64,000 nt of DNA from Candidatus Poseidoniaceae archaeon (lineage in GTDB: Archaea > Thermoplasmatota > Poseidoniia > Poseidoniales > Poseidoniaceae), in assembly GCA_949372875.1 (NCBI GenBank), contig CASIAW010000008.1:51839-115838 (forward strand). Reading direction: 5' to 3'. The translations under genes and the position numbers were made by a program. This document shows positions 1 through 9,688 of this stretch, piece after piece; positions within the stretch are counted from its first letter, which is position 1; every line of letters starts with the position of its first letter. The notes beneath the pieces are model-generated. The model had not been told where the DNA came from, searched no databases, and was given only the letters and a program-made list of their open reading frames with translations.

Positions 1-12
1 GCTCTCATTCAG

Positions 13-2193
13 ATGAAGTCACTACCCTTACAAATCCGTTCTCTTGCTGCAAAGAATATTTCACATGAATCAAGTGAGGCTTGGGAGAGCGTTTTCCCTC
101 TCCTCATTGACATCTATACCCAGAGTATGGAGTTAAATCTCCTTGCCCAAATGATTACTTCCAACGATATTGTTCCACTTTCCCATCCATATGAAACATT
201 ACTCGTCTCACATCTACTTGATGCTGGAAGCGATAATGAACTTTGGATGAAGGTTCGAAATGCGCGTAGAACAGCTCTTTCAGAAGTACACAGCATGGAT
301 GCCCCCGACTCTTTCTCTTCAACTTCTGAAGCTTTGTTGATGCTGTTTGAAGGTGAAAATATCGAAGATGAACGCCTTACTACAGTACTCGACAAACAAG
401 GACTTCTCGCATTTGGCCCAGTTCGACAAGCTCTCCGTGATGGAGGAAGTGGAATTGCCTCATCGACTCATCTTTCCAAACTTGAGCAAAGTATTGCTTC
501 AGCGGACCTAACGGTTATGGAACGAGTTTTGTTTAATGTTGTCATCTCCACACTCCGACTTAATCACGTGGGCTTGATGCTCCAACATGGTAATTCAGAT
601 GATGAAAATATTGAAACCCTCAATACGCTCTTAGGTAAGGAAATGATTCCAACAGGCATGATTCACAGCGTACGTCACCTTGTTTTGGAACATGATATCG
701 GCTTGCCTTCTCTTGTCCGCTGGTATCAAACCAACGATGCTTTATCACCGTGGCATACGCTTGCTCGAGCAGCCGTCTATGCTTCCAAGAAAGAAGAATT
801 GAATGCAGCAAGAGACTATCGCAAAGCCGGTGATCATGAAGAATTCGATTACGAACACTCTCTGATGTTGTATAGAAAAGCCCTCATTCATTTGGCATTC
901 GCTGAACAATGGCGAGAGGCAGTTGAACTTCTTGATGCCCAACCTGCTCTCAAGAGTGCTATCACTCAAAGATTCCAGTTGTATCTGCGGGTATCCTATA
1001 CTGCAAGGTCCAAAGACACAAACTCTGCAACACGCTTGTTGAAAGATTTCGTTAAAAGAACCAAGATGGAAACTGAGGAGAATGAAGAAGGCGAAATGGT
1101 AGAAGTCATGCGCGTTTATCACGCTGAAGATGATTTGGACATGCTCAAAACATACCCACATGAACACCCACGCCCTCTACCAACAGACCCGTTCTGCGGC
1201 CGAGTCACAGCGGCAACAAACTCTCTGCTCAAGAGTCGTCGAAGGCAGAAAAATACCTTTGATACGCGCTTTAATCAGTTAATGCAATATGGTTCGCCTT
1301 CGACAGATGAAGTCTATTCCCTTGCCAGTGAGGCCGCTAAAGTACGACCTGTTGACGGTCTGATGTTCCTTGAGCGCGCTCAAAACAGTGCACACTTCAA
1401 TCAAAATGAAATTCGAAGTTTACAACAGGCCGAGTTATCCCTCTTCTCCATCAACAAATCTCAGATTCCAAATGCATCACGTCGCTATCTTCGAAATCTT
1501 TCATTGGTTCCTTTGGTAATTATTGATACAAATATCTTGGTCGATGCTTTGATTGATCGTATCGCTAAGAAATTACATCTGGTTGGTGAGATAAGTCTTG
1601 ACCTCCAAGGGCAAGGAAGTTTCCACAAAATTCTTCTCAGCAAGGCGAAAGATAAGAGATTACAATTGTGGCTGCCCAATGTTGTCAAACAAGAATTGAT
1701 TGGAATAGCATCAGGGCTTAACCACCTCAAGAGTCGTTTCGATGATGCTTTAGTTTCGCCCGACTTGTTGGATAAAATTTTCAATGAAAAAACTCTCACT
1801 GCACTCGCAAATGAAGTTCTTGAGGATTACAATACTTGGCGGCCACTTGACCTTGAAATTGAGTCTGAGGCAAACTCGAGTGAAATCAAGGAATCGATTG
1901 AAACATTCCTTCTTGATTATTCTGATATTTATGAGGAAATAACGGCCATGAAGCGAACTCGTGGGGAACCTGCTCGAACCGTTCTCAATGGTAGAGACAT
2001 CTACCCAGAATCTCCTGATCGCACTTTGATGAGTATTGCTGCTCAACTGGCTACTCAATCTCTGCAAGACCTTGGAACAGTTCTTATCGCCACACGAGAC
2101 GGTGATTTCACGCTCGTAGCACGAGCATTTGAAGAACAATTTGGCTTTGGAATTGCCAAGAACAGCCGTTCATTGAATGCGTGGCTCAAGTGA
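13..2193 (+). CDS. Helical-repeat protein with C-terminal PIN nuclease domain (5' end possibly outside window)
   Basis: The last ~225 residues look like a PIN domain (Mg-dependent RNase fold). The spaced acidic residues are visible: Asp in IIDTNILVDAL (~505), Glu in VVKQELIG (~560), Asp in SPDRTLMS (~668) and Asp in TRDGDFTL (~696). The first ~480 residues are mostly helical, with TPR-like stretches such as the one around 285-310, and match no family I recognise. Bases 1-12 are open in the same frame, so the true start may lie left of the window; the ATG at 13 is the first visible one. It converges on icd with 2 bp between stops. PIN proteins are usually small VapC-type toxins or rRNA-processing enzymes; the large N-terminal part and lack of an adjacent antitoxin argue against a toxin. 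The substrate is unknown. Confidence 0.75.
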   Translation: MKSLPLQIRSLAAKNISHESSEAWESVFPLLIDIYTQSMELNLLAQMITSNDIVPLSHPYETLLVSHLLDAGSDNELWMKVRNARRTALSEVHSMDAPDSFSSTSEALLMLFEGENIEDERLTTVLDKQGLLAFGPVRQALRDGGSGIASSTHLSKLEQSIASADLTVMERVLFNVVISTLRLNHVGLMLQHGNSDDENIETLNTLLGKEMIPTGMIHSVRHLVLEHDIGLPSLVRWYQTNDALSPWHTLARAAVYASKKEELNAARDYRKAGDHEEFDYEHSLMLYRKALIHLAFAEQWREAVELLDAQPALKSAITQRFQLYLRVSYTARSKDTNSATRLLKDFVKRTKMETEENEEGEMVEVMRVYHAEDDLDMLKTYPHEHPRPLPTDPFCGRVTAATNSLLKSRRRQKNTFDTRFNQLMQYGSPSTDEVYSLASEAAKVRPVDGLMFLERAQNSAHFNQNEIRSLQQAELSLFSINKSQIPNASRRYLRNLSLVPLVIIDTNILVDALIDRIAKKLHLVGEISLDLQGQGSFHKILLSKAKDKRLQLWLPNVVKQELIGIASGLNHLKSRFDDALVSPDLLDKIFNEKTLTALANEVLEDYNTWRPLDLEIESEANSSEIKESIETFLLDYSDIYEEITAMKRTRGEPARTVLNGRDIYPESPDRTLMSIAAQLATQSLQDLGTVLIATRDGDFTLVARAFEEQFGFGIAKNSRSLNAWLK

Positions 2194-2195
2194 AC

Positions 2196-3422
2196 TCACA
2201 TGTGTGCAATCATAGCATCGCCAAAGGCGCTGCATGAGAGAAGAGTTGCATCATCCATCAACCGTTCAAAGTCATAGGTAACAGTTTTCGCAGAAATAGC
2301 GCCTTCCATACCTTTGACAATCAAATCTGCTGCTTCAATCCAGCCCATGTGGCGTAGCATCATTTCTGCTGAGAGAATCAGGGAGCCTGGATTGACCTTG
2401 TTTTGTCCCGTATATTTTGGAGCAGTTCCGTGTGTTGCTTCGAAGATTGAAATGCCAGTATCATAGTTGATGTTCGCGCCTGGTGCTATTCCTATCCCCC
2501 CGACCTGAGCAGCTAATGCGTCTGAAATGTAATCACCATTGAGGTTCATTGTAGTCAATACAGAGTATTCCGCTGGGCGGGTAATGATTTGCTGGAGCAT
2601 TGCATCAGCAATGACGTCTTTAACGAGAATTGTTTTTCCAGTTTTTGGGTTTTCAAAAGTGCACCATGGTCCACCATCAAGTTCAACAGCTCCAAACTCA
2701 TCCTTGGCCAATGAATAGCCCCAATCTCGGAATCCACCTTCAGTGAACTTCATGATATTGCCCTTGTGAACAAGAGTAACGCTCTCTTTGTCGTTGTCAA
2801 TAGCATATTGGTATGCAGCACGAACAATTCGCGCAGTACCTTCTTGTGAAATTGGCTTGATGCCAATACCGGAGGTGTTTGGGAATCGAATTTTGTCAAC
2901 ACCCATTTCATTTTGCAGGAAGTCAATGAGTTTCTTAACCCCTTCACTGCCAGCTTCCCATTCAATACCAGCGTAAACGTCTTCGCTGTTTTCTCGGAAA
3001 ATAATCATGTCAACATCGCCGGGAGACTTGACTGGTGAGGGCGTTCCGTCATACCAGCGAACAGGGCGAACACATGCATACAAGTCGAGTTTCTGTCTCA
3101 ATGCAACATTCAGTGATCGAATTCCCCCGCCAACGGGCGTAGTCAAAGGTCCTTTAATGGAGACTAACCCGTTGCGCATAGCATCCAGTGTTGCCTGTGG
3201 CAACCATTCGCCGGTTGCATTGAAGGCTTTTTCACCAGCAAGAACTTCAGACCAGACGATGTGCTTTTCTCCACTGTATGATTTGGATACAGCAGCATCA
3301 ACGACCTTCATCATGACTGGAGAAATATCAATTCCAATACCATCGCCTTCAATGTAGTGAATAATTGGGTCGTTAGGGACACTTAGTTTTCCGTCGTTCA
3401 TTGTTACTGGAGTTCCTGCCAT
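2196..3422 (-). CDS. icd: NADP-dependent isocitrate dehydrogenase
   Basis: Oxidatively decarboxylates isocitrate to 2-oxoglutarate in the TCA cycle, in the cytosol. The 408-aa protein has the substrate loop [20 protein letters not shown], whose Ser is the E. coli regulatory phosphorylation site, the motif [11 protein letters not shown], and the cofactor segment [17 protein letters not shown]. The Lys-Tyr pair and downstream Val in that last segment mark NADP rather than NAD specificity. The frame extends 7 codons upstream to 3443, but ATG at 3422 (MAGTPVTM) gives the normal N-terminus. Length and motifs match bacterial and archaeal class I enzymes. It stands alone, divergent from the OsmC gene. 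Confidence 0.95.
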   Translation of the reverse strand: MAGTPVTMNDGKLSVPNDPIIHYIEGDGIGIDISPVMMKVVDAAVSKSYSGEKHIVWSEVLAGEKAFNATGEWLPQATLDAMRNGLVSIKGPLTTPVGGGIRSLNVALRQKLDLYACVRPVRWYDGTPSPVKSPGDVDMIIFRENSEDVYAGIEWEAGSEGVKKLIDFLQNEMGVDKIRFPNTSGIGIKPISQEGTARIVRAAYQYAIDNDKESVTLVHKGNIMKFTEGGFRDWGYSLAKDEFGAVELDGGPWCTFENPKTGKTILVKDVIADAMLQQIITRPAEYSVLTTMNLNGDYISDALAAQVGGIGIAPGANINYDTGISIFEATHGTAPKYTGQNKVNPGSLILSAEMMLRHMGWIEAADLIVKGMEGAISAKTVTYDFERLMDDATLLSCSAFGDAMIAHM

Positions 3423-3480
3423 TGCAATCAAACAGACCCACATGCATCCCCTTCAAGAATGAACCGCCCCACGGACCTCT

Positions 3481-3864
3481 ATGCAAGGGCGAGTAGAGTG
3501 GACCGGTGGAAACGGTCTTTTGTGCACAAATTCGAACAATCAAAGTCTCGAATTGGATTGGGAAAATGGGCCTTCGCCAATGCAAGTAACCCTTCAAATG
3601 ATTGGGGCTTGTTCGTTGGTTGACGTGGTTATTGGCCTCAAAGAACGTCCATTTACCAAAGTCTGGGTTGAACTTGACAGCACACGAGCAGAATCTTCAC
3701 CACGAGTTTTCAAAACTGTAGAAATGATTTACCACGTTGAAGGAGACGTTCCAGAAAAGCTCCTCGAGCGAATTGTGGAAAAAAGCCATGAGAAACTCTG
3801 TAGTGTCTCGAACATGTTCATCGATGTATCAATAACATCAAGAGTCGTTGTTCACCGAGATTAA
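3481..3864 (+). CDS. OsmC/Ohr-family peroxide-reactive protein
   Basis: A 127-aa protein with the OsmC fold pattern: N-terminal beta strands, then a central helix MQVTLQMIGACSLVDVV containing the first reactive Cys, and a second conserved Cys in HEKLCSVSNM. OsmC proteins reduce organic hydroperoxides with this Cys pair. The GACSLVDVV helix is typical of the YhfA-like archaeal and bacterial subfamily. ATG at 3481 is preceded by a short intergenic region shared with the divergent icd gene. The gene converges on the acidic protein gene at 3871. Family assignment is firm; the exact substrate is not known. Confidence 0.85.
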   Translation: MQGRVEWTGGNGLLCTNSNNQSLELDWENGPSPMQVTLQMIGACSLVDVVIGLKERPFTKVWVELDSTRAESSPRVFKTVEMIYHVEGDVPEKLLERIVEKSHEKLCSVSNMFIDVSITSRVVVHRD

Positions 3865-3870
3865 ATCCGG

Positions 3871-4539
3871 TTATACAGAGACAACATTGACTTTAGAAAG
3901 AGCACTCATGGCTTGAACCAGTAGTTCTCTCAATGCATTGTAGAGTGGGAGCCAAGACTGTGAGAGCGTCGATGGCGGAGATACGGGCAACACTCCGTCA
4001 CCGGTAGCGAGAACAGTAGCAAATGGACGAACTTGACCGGTGCCGACCATGTCAATAATCAGAGAAAGGTGGTATGCTTCTCGTTCTTTGACAATCTTTG
4101 CAGACTCGATGTTAGCGATAGCTTCAGCCGGTAAGTCAGCGAGCCAGTTTTCACCTCGTTCAGCGCGAGATTGTAGTTCGTTCTTGACCAGAACCTCAAG
4201 AAGATCAGTGATGACTTCGTTGGAAAGGGGCTGAGCGGCTTCAAGGGGCGCTGAAATGTTCAACGAATCATTCACAGATTCCACAGTTTCAGAGGTGAGG
4301 TCGAATGCACCATCTGGCTCGTCTTCGAGTGAGAAGAGTGAGTCAGCAGAGAGGGTTGACTCTCCATCGTCTTCCATGAAAGCAGCGAGTGGGTCGTTAC
4401 TGGTGGTTGATAGCGGGGCTTGAATGTTGGAATGAACAGGGGCCGCTGTAGGCTGCGCTGCGCCCAGAATTGCGAACATGTCAATTTCTTCTTCGAAGTC
4501 ATTTGATGCGTTTTCATCTACAGTATCCCATGGTCCCAT
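3871..4539 (-). CDS. Acidic protein of unknown function
   Basis: 222 aa, family not recognised. The first ~110 residues are very acidic and low in complexity (FEEEIDMF, FMEDDGES, SLEDEPDGAF) and probably disordered. Residues ~110-222 look folded and helical, with SNEVITDLLEVLVKNELQSR and a C-terminal helix rich in Leu and Ala. There is no signal peptide or membrane segment, so it should be cytosolic. It lies on the opposite strand between OsmC and the secreted CxCH protein, with no obvious partner. An acidic tail plus a compact helical domain is compatible with a protein-interaction or chaperone-like role, but nothing in the sequence proves it. Confidence 0.7.
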   Translation of the reverse strand: MGPWDTVDENASNDFEEEIDMFAILGAAQPTAAPVHSNIQAPLSTTSNDPLAAFMEDDGESTLSADSLFSLEDEPDGAFDLTSETVESVNDSLNISAPLEAAQPLSNEVITDLLEVLVKNELQSRAERGENWLADLPAEAIANIESAKIVKEREAYHLSLIIDMVGTGQVRPFATVLATGDGVLPVSPPSTLSQSWLPLYNALRELLVQAMSALSKVNVVSV

Positions 4540-4668
4540 TCTTACACTTCCGTGTAGGAATTCAACCTTCTACTACATGAAAGAATGTTTTTTTCACGTG
4601 ACACATCTTGTGCACAAAAAGCCGAAATATTATCAATAAATAAGTGCATGTGATAGGGAAAAGGTCAT

Positions 4669-5316
4669 ATGAGCCCTACCATGACTTCTCGGTGGGTAAA
4701 GATGAGGTTCAGTCGCCTTTCTGGGGTTTTCCTTTTGATTTTGTTTTCATCGCTCGGCTTGACCGTGAGCCAAAGTTTTCCCACTGGTGTTGGAGAAAGC
4801 GCCAACAATGGGTGTTTATGTCACGGGGGCGCAGCAAACTCAACTGAGACTACGATACTCGGATTACCAACAATTTTTGAGAGTAATGAAATCTTTAATT
4901 TGACTCTTCTCGTTGAAAGTAGTGTCCAACATTCCAATGAATCGCAAGGTGGTTTCCGCCTTTTAGTAAGCGGTGGTGAGATTCAATTCGCCAATTCAAG
5001 TCAGACTCAAGAACTGGAGAACGGATGGACTCACACAGCAGAAGGAAATACTGTCCGTTCATGGAATTTCTCTTGGACTTCACCTTCAGATAATTCAACT
5101 GCAGTCGAATTCGTTGCTTATGGCAATGCAGTGAATGGGAATGAAAATTCGATGGGGGACAAGTGGGACGGATATGGGGTCACAGTACCTGGCTCGACTT
5201 ATGCTGGTGAGTTGATTCAGCCGAATGTTGATCAGTCGTATTCGCTAACAGACTACTCAATCATACTTGCAGGATTAATTGCCATCCTCGGATTCTTTTA
5301 CGTTGTCGTAAAGTAA
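4669..5316 (+). CDS. Secreted, membrane-anchored protein with CxCH motif
   Basis: 215 aa. An N-terminal signal sequence (about residues 17-36) is followed directly by the motif NGCLCHGG, then a beta-rich domain (~55-180) with several potential N-glycosylation sites (NLT, NSS, NFS, NST). A C-terminal membrane helix (IILAGLIAILGFFYVVV) ends the protein. The layout resembles bacterial choice-of-anchor/Reeler-like proteins, which begin with a CxxCH haem-type motif; here the spacing is one residue shorter (CLCH). It may be an external redox or metal-binding protein, but covalent haem attachment is unproven. ATG at 4669 is preceded by an AAGG purine run and an AT-rich TATA-like stretch near 4630. 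Alternative starts at 4681 or 4702 are possible. Confidence 0.75.
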   Translation: MSPTMTSRWVKMRFSRLSGVFLLILFSSLGLTVSQSFPTGVGESANNGCLCHGGAANSTETTILGLPTIFESNEIFNLTLLVESSVQHSNESQGGFRLLVSGGEIQFANSSQTQELENGWTHTAEGNTVRSWNFSWTSPSDNSTAVEFVAYGNAVNGNENSMGDKWDGYGVTVPGSTYAGELIQPNVDQSYSLTDYSIILAGLIAILGFFYVVVK

Positions 5317-6456
5317 TCAATTGACAAACTCAATTTGTTGGTTACGCAAGGCACGCAATTGTCTGTTTTCACTGGCGCCGTGTATCTGTTCACTCTTAAC
5401 GCCGGTCAAGACAAGCATGACTCGAAGTTCTTCTTCCAATTCCTCTTTGACTGCAGCTCCCCATATGATTTGAGCATGAGGTGAAATTTTATCTTTGATA
5501 ATTTTAGCGCATTGCTCGGCCTCGCCGAGTGTAAGATTCGCCCCACCTACAACGTTGATGAGCGCTCCTCTTGCATCGGATGCATCGATATCAAGCAAGG
5601 GTGAATGCAAGGCTTCCATTGTCGCAGCCTCTGCCCGACCCGGTCCAGAAGCAGCACCTAATCCAATCATTGCCACTCCACTTCCAAAGTTGATGACAGA
5701 GCGTAAATCTTCAAAGTCAAGATTGACCATGCCGTCAATAGTCAGTAATTCTGCTACCCCAGTTATCGAGCGAACAAGTAATTCATCTCCCACTCTGAAA
5801 GCACTGGAAATCGGTAAATCCTTCACGCCTTCAATCTCTAACAGCCGTTCATTTGGAATGACGAGAATAGTATCGCAGTGTTCTCTCAATCGCTCGAGGC
5901 CCCATTCAGCATTTTGTTTACGAAGGGCTCCTTCGGATTGGAATGGATACGTCACGACGGCGATGGTCATGGCTCCTTGTTGCTTTGCCAGACGTGCAAT
6001 TTGACCAGCAGCTCCAGTTCCAGAGCCACCACCCATTCCAGCAGTAATAATCGCCAGTTGAGTGTCATTGGTGATTCTTCGAAGAACCAATTCTGATTCA
6101 AGCGCAGCAGCTTCGCCTTTTGTCGGGTCTCCTCCAGCCCCTCTTCCTCGGGCAGTCCTTCCAATCAATATTTTTTCTTCGATTGGTGACATGAGCAATG
6201 CTTGGGCATCGGTATTGATTGCATAACCTGTGACGTAAGAGTTCTCAAACAAACCCTCTTCAGAAAGTCGACCAATCGCATTACAACCAGCTCCTCCAAC
6301 GCCATAGACTCGAATTCGAGGTTGCAGTGATTCCAACAATGCTTGAAGTTCGACTTCTGTTCCTTCTCCGAGAGGTGGAGCAGTTGCCGTCGGGGTTGAA
6401 ATTTCAGATTCAGTGAGTTCCAATACACGTTCAATCAAGTGTCGCATGAGCGTCAT
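5317..6456 (-). CDS. ftsZ: Cell division GTPase FtsZ
   Basis: Tubulin-like GTPase forming the division ring. The 379-aa protein has the nucleotide-binding [13 protein letters not shown], the tubulin signature [12 protein letters not shown], and the T7 loop [13 protein letters not shown] that completes the GTPase site of the neighbouring subunit. It has the normal FtsZ pattern rather than the CetZ pattern. The C-terminus ([17 protein letters not shown]) is short, with no long linker. A second ATG at 6447 is an equally good start. The gene lies 78 bp downstream of radA on the same strand, so co-transcription is possible, and it converges on the CxCH protein gene with adjacent stops. Confidence 0.95.
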   Translation of the reverse strand: MTLMRHLIERVLELTESEISTPTATAPPLGEGTEVELQALLESLQPRIRVYGVGGAGCNAIGRLSEEGLFENSYVTGYAINTDAQALLMSPIEEKILIGRTARGRGAGGDPTKGEAAALESELVLRRITNDTQLAIITAGMGGGSGTGAAGQIARLAKQQGAMTIAVVTYPFQSEGALRKQNAEWGLERLREHCDTILVIPNERLLEIEGVKDLPISSAFRVGDELLVRSITGVAELLTIDGMVNLDFEDLRSVINFGSGVAMIGLGAASGPGRAEAATMEALHSPLLDIDASDARGALINVVGGANLTLGEAEQCAKIIKDKISPHAQIIWGAAVKEELEEELRVMLVLTGVKSEQIHGASENRQLRALRNQQIEFVN

Positions 6457-6534
6457 GCTTACCCAAGTGACCTTGAATGTGCCGCAACCATTGAGGGCGA
6501 AACAATCGGTTTTTGGGGGGTTTTCCCTACACCA

Positions 6535-7572
6535 TCAGTCACGAAGACCTTCTTGAGTAACTTGGTAAACGCACTCCCCATCAGGCAAGTTTGGAGAATC
6601 GACCAAACGGGCAATTCGTCGTCCACCCTTTGCTTTGCGAAGGTAAAGTCTGAATGTCGAAGCGTGAGCTAGTACGTGACCACCGATTGGCTTGGTTGGG
6701 TCGCCCCACATTGCATCAGGCTTGGAGTGAACTTGGTTGGTGACCAGAACAAGCGCATTGTTGATATCAGCGAGTTGCTTCAAATCTTTCAAATGCCGAT
6801 TGAGTTTTTGTTGTCGGTTAGCAAGCATTGCTCGCCCGATAAATTCAGCTCGGAAATGGCTGGTAAGAGAATCAACAATAATCATCTTGACATTGAGGCC
6901 TTTACTCATTCGCTTGATCTCATCCACTAACAGCATCTGGTGTGCAGAGTTGTATGCGCGTGCAACGTGAATTCGGCTGAGTACTTGATCGGGGTCAAGT
7001 CCGTGTCCACGTGCCATTTGTGAGATTCTTTCCGGGCGGAACGTATCTTCAGTATCGATGTAAAAGACATCGCCATCAAAGCCCCCTTCCTCACTCGGGA
7101 GGGTGCAGTTTACAGCGAGTTGATGTCCGATTTGTGTTTTACCGCTACCAAATGCGCCGTATACTTCGACCAGAGCTTGTGTTTCGAATCCGCCACCGAG
7201 TAAGTCGTCAATGGATTCAACTTTTGAGGAGAGTTTGAGGACTTCACGCCGACGCTCGAGAAGTGCGTCACCTGAAATAAACCCACCAATGTTTGCCATC
7301 TTCTTGGCGCCACTGATAATTTTTGTTGCCACTGCTTCACCAAGTTCTGCTTGGTCGGCAAGGTCGCCAGGGGACATAACTGCAAGTGCAAGGAGTTCAT
7401 CGAATCCAGCTTCACGGAGTTTTTCAGCAGTTGCTGGGCCAACACCAGGTAAGTCTTCAATGAGGGGTTCAGGTACGTCCTCTTCAGGTGGCATCAATAC
7501 AGGTGCTTCCTCCTTAGGGTCTTCATTGTTTTCAATTTCTATTTTCGCTGCTTTCTTCGATTTGGCTGCCAT
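6535..7572 (-). CDS. radA: DNA repair and recombination protein RadA
   Basis: Archaeal RecA/Rad51 recombinase, which forms filaments on single-stranded DNA and catalyses strand exchange. The 345-aa protein has an N-terminal helix-hairpin-helix domain ([17 protein letters not shown], ~40-60), Walker [10 protein letters not shown] (~139), Walker [16 protein letters not shown] (~226-240) and the L2-region motif [13 protein letters not shown]. An acidic, Lys-rich N-terminal extension of about 35 residues precedes the HhH. ATG at 7572 gives the normal N-terminus. Lengths and motifs match archaeal RadA and not RadB. It is upstream of ftsZ on the same strand. Confidence 0.97.
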   Translation of the reverse strand: MAAKSKKAAKIEIENNEDPKEEAPVLMPPEEDVPEPLIEDLPGVGPATAEKLREAGFDELLALAVMSPGDLADQAELGEAVATKIISGAKKMANIGGFISGDALLERRREVLKLSSKVESIDDLLGGGFETQALVEVYGAFGSGKTQIGHQLAVNCTLPSEEGGFDGDVFYIDTEDTFRPERISQMARGHGLDPDQVLSRIHVARAYNSAHQMLLVDEIKRMSKGLNVKMIIVDSLTSHFRAEFIGRAMLANRQQKLNRHLKDLKQLADINNALVLVTNQVHSKPDAMWGDPTKPIGGHVLAHASTFRLYLRKAKGGRRIARLVDSPNLPDGECVYQVTQEGLRD

Positions 7573-7709
7573 TTTTGTTCACTTCCAACCCCTACTGGTA
7601 TGCCAAGGGTATATCAAAGGCAGAAAGAGGGCGCGGCTTCTCAAATGAGAGAGGGGGATTCTCTTGGTATCCTTGAAAGGGGCACTGCGAGGTATCTTTT
7701 CACTTTAAG

Positions 7710-7754
7710 TTCACTTTTTGTAAAACGGAAAGTGAAGATTTGTTGCTACAAATC
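7710..7754 (-). terminator. Two adjacent hairpins after the PKD lipoprotein gene
   Basis: Two perfect inverted repeats lie back to back between the lipoprotein gene stop and radA: TTCACTTT (7710-7717) with AAAGTGAA (7729-7736), and GATTTGT (7737-7743) with ACAAATC (7748-7754), the second overlapping the stop codon. Their place at the 3' end of the leftward gene suggests a transcription-termination or 3'-end stabilising element. There is no clean T-tract, so the role is inferred. Confidence 0.4.
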
Positions 7755-8577
7755 AATCTTCAGGAGGCGCCGCAGCCATTGGATTTGGAGTACTTTCTTC
7801 CTCCTCATATGCGACGATGACGGTGTGGTCGACATCAACCCGCTCCTCACCAGTTCCCTCCGCCGAGATGTCAACTTCGAGTTTCCAAGTACCTGCTTCG
7901 ATGAAGTTCTGGTTGTGCAACCAGTTTGCATCTTGTCCATCACCAACTTGTTCTGGAGGCGACTCTGCTGCGATGACTTCGGTTGAGTTGAGCAGCCTCC
8001 ACGTCACCGTTACAGATTGCCCACCTGTTCCGAAGAAATTCGGATTGTTTGTGACTGTTGAATCAATTTTTATTTGGTTCGGTGCAGCACAATCACAATC
8101 TGGCGTTGTTTCGATGTTCATCGTGTTGGGGTTTGCAGTGTTCGTTTCGGTCCATGTGATTTGCTTATCTATTCGAATTGTGATGTTTTCGTAAATCTCG
8201 TTACCTTGGTCGTCTACTGCTCCAATAGCGGCATCAAATAATCCATGGGTGAGGTATGTGTAACTGATTTCACCGTTTTCCGCTGCGGTATTTTCTATCA
8301 TGCTGGAGCCATCACCCGGAATAAAGTAGAACGTAGCCATTTCACCAGCACTCGACTTTGTGTAGGAGAAATCAAACATGACATCAACGCCATTTTCAGA
8401 GACCTGTTGGTTGTTTTGAACGACTTCTTCGATGGTTCCCGATGTCGTCTCATAGTAAACGACTAGATCAATAGCACTGCTTTGCCCTTCATCTTCCCCA
8501 TCTGCGATGCAGCCTGCAAAAGCGGCACAAAAAAGCATGACACACATGAATGTCGGTATGGTCAAGTGGGCTCGCAT
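7753..8577 (-). CDS. Secreted lipoprotein with PKD-like domain
   Basis: 274 aa. A signal peptide with a lipobox ends in AFAGC at about residue 23, so the mature protein is probably lipid-anchored outside the cell. An acidic linker follows. Residues ~70-135 resemble a PKD/Ig-like fold: FYFIPGDGSS, then SYTYLTHGLFDAAIGAVDDQG, equivalent to the FGDG and HTY motifs. A second beta-rich domain (~140-260) contains CDCAAP and TVTWRLLNST. The C-terminus is Pro/Ala-rich. No catalytic motif is visible; a cell-surface adhesive or structural role is the usual one for such domains. It is transcribed away from the initiator tRNA. Confidence 0.75.
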   Translation of the reverse strand: MRAHLTIPTFMCVMLFCAAFAGCIADGEDEGQSSAIDLVVYYETTSGTIEEVVQNNQQVSENGVDVMFDFSYTKSSAGEMATFYFIPGDGSSMIENTAAENGEISYTYLTHGLFDAAIGAVDDQGNEIYENITIRIDKQITWTETNTANPNTMNIETTPDCDCAAPNQIKIDSTVTNNPNFFGTGGQSVTVTWRLLNSTEVIAAESPPEQVGDGQDANWLHNQNFIEAGTWKLEVDISAEGTGEERVDVDHTVIVAYEEEESTPNPMAAAPPED

Positions 8578-8652
8578 GTGTCAAGACAAGCACTCCTTCT
8601 TCATCAATCCAGTGCCGTTAAACACTCTTTTATCTTCAAAACGGTGAAAAAA

Positions 8653-8697
8653 CACTCTCAAGAGTTCGTCGCAGCACCATCGGTGCATTGAAGAGTG
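8653..8697. promoter_or_regulatory. Nested inverted repeats upstream of initiator tRNA
   Basis: An outer imperfect repeat, CACTCTCAA (8653-8661) with TTGAAGAGTG (8688-8697), encloses a perfect inner hairpin GCACC-ATC-GGTGC (8674-8686). It lies between the divergent lipoprotein gene and the tRNA start at 8720. It could be an operator, a structured tRNA leader or a chance element; the sequence alone does not decide. Confidence 0.3.
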
Positions 8698-8719
8698 GGA
8701 TGAGTTCAGCCAAGGACAT

Positions 8720-8797
8720 AACGAGGTGGGGTAGTCTGGATATCCCGTCGGGCTCATAACCCGGAGATCGATGGTTCAAATCCATCTCTCGTTACCA
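8720..8797 (+). tRNA. Initiator tRNA-Met (CAT)
   Basis: A full cloverleaf can be drawn: acceptor AACGAGG/TCTCGTT, anticodon loop CTCATAA (anticodon CAT), T arm GATGG-TTCAAAT-CCATC, discriminator A and an encoded CCA (8795-8797). Two hallmarks identify the archaeal initiator rather than elongator Met or Ile2: an A1-T72 terminal pair, and three consecutive G-C pairs (GGG/CCC) at the base of the anticodon stem. No intron is visible. Confidence 0.9.
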
Positions 8798-8800
8798 AGC

Positions 8801-9550
8801 TCAATACTCATAGTAGTCATGCTGTGGTTTTAGCAGGTCCATTGCAGCCTCAAGTCGAGCGTTTGCAGCAGCCTCTCCGCGCTCAATGGCTCCCATTTCT
8901 TCCGAGATCCGTGTGATTTGTTGTTGACAGAGATTTGCTATTCCGATGTTTGATTCAACCGCTGATTGTAAAACGGTACGAACCTCAAGTGCTTCGACTT
9001 CTGGTAGATTCAGTGGTTGTAATAAAAACCGGCCATTGTAAAGAATTACGGGGCCTGCTGCTTGAACGGCTGATGTAAATCGAGTGACCAGTTTCTTGTC
9101 AAATCCAAGCAGTTGACATGCCTCCATTGCATTCGCTACATGACCGGGAGCGAGTCTTTCACACGCAGCAAAAGATTTTTTTGCCGCCCGAATTTTGCCT
9201 GCTTTAGCAAAGATTTTACCAGCTCGTCGATAATCTTCAGCAGGTGGTGTCATCTTTGCAAGTAATTCCGGTGCACCGGATTTGAGCATCCGAATCATTT
9301 TCTTCCGCTCCCGATGGAGAATTTTGACACTTCCAACCGCGCGCTTCGATTTGTCACGTGCAAAAAAAACGTCACAAAGAATACGTAAGCCTTTTACCAG
9401 CATGATTTGTGAATCTGCATTTCGTTTTTTTTGCGCCAAAAACATCTCGGTAAACTGGGTTGCCATAACCTCAGACATCTCCATTCTCCCGTCCTCGATA
9501 TACCGCTCCAATTGGAGCAGCGTTTGAGCAGGATCATTCATTCCAAACAT
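8801..9550 (-). CDS. Helical (TPR-like) protein of unknown function
   Basis: 249 aa, not assigned to a family I recognise. The sequence is almost entirely alpha-helical and rich in Lys, Ala and Glu. A region at ~105-140 (YRRAGKIFAKAGKIRAAKKSF) reads like a degenerate TPR hairpin. The last 50 residues (ITRISEEMGAIERGEAAANARLEAAMDLL) have heptad-like spacing suggesting a coiled coil. There is no signal peptide or membrane segment. The stop lies 3 bp from the tRNA-Met 3' end on the other strand. A second ATG at 9541 is possible. A protein-interaction role is likely but unspecified. Confidence 0.65.
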   Translation of the reverse strand: MFGMNDPAQTLLQLERYIEDGRMEMSEVMATQFTEMFLAQKKRNADSQIMLVKGLRILCDVFFARDKSKRAVGSVKILHRERKKMIRMLKSGAPELLAKMTPPAEDYRRAGKIFAKAGKIRAAKKSFAACERLAPGHVANAMEACQLLGFDKKLVTRFTSAVQAAGPVILYNGRFLLQPLNLPEVEALEVRTVLQSAVESNIGIANLCQQQITRISEEMGAIERGEAAANARLEAAMDLLKPQHDYYEY

Positions 9551-9688
9551 GGCGACAAGTGATGCAGAGGGGCTTGCCCTATGATGCCTTTGTTTCTTCC
9601 CACCCGTAACCGTTCATTCTCTTTTAGAAACAGTGTCCTCTTCTTTTTCTAGCCTTGGCGTTTAATTGGCTGAGGCCTTGGGAAGGGT

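Noticed and set aside
5495..6004. 169-residue open frame on the plus strand inside ftsZ
   Set aside because: Ser/Pro/Arg-rich composition and full overlap with ftsZ mark it as a shadow frame; the same holds for long antisense frames inside pus10, the RND gene and katG.
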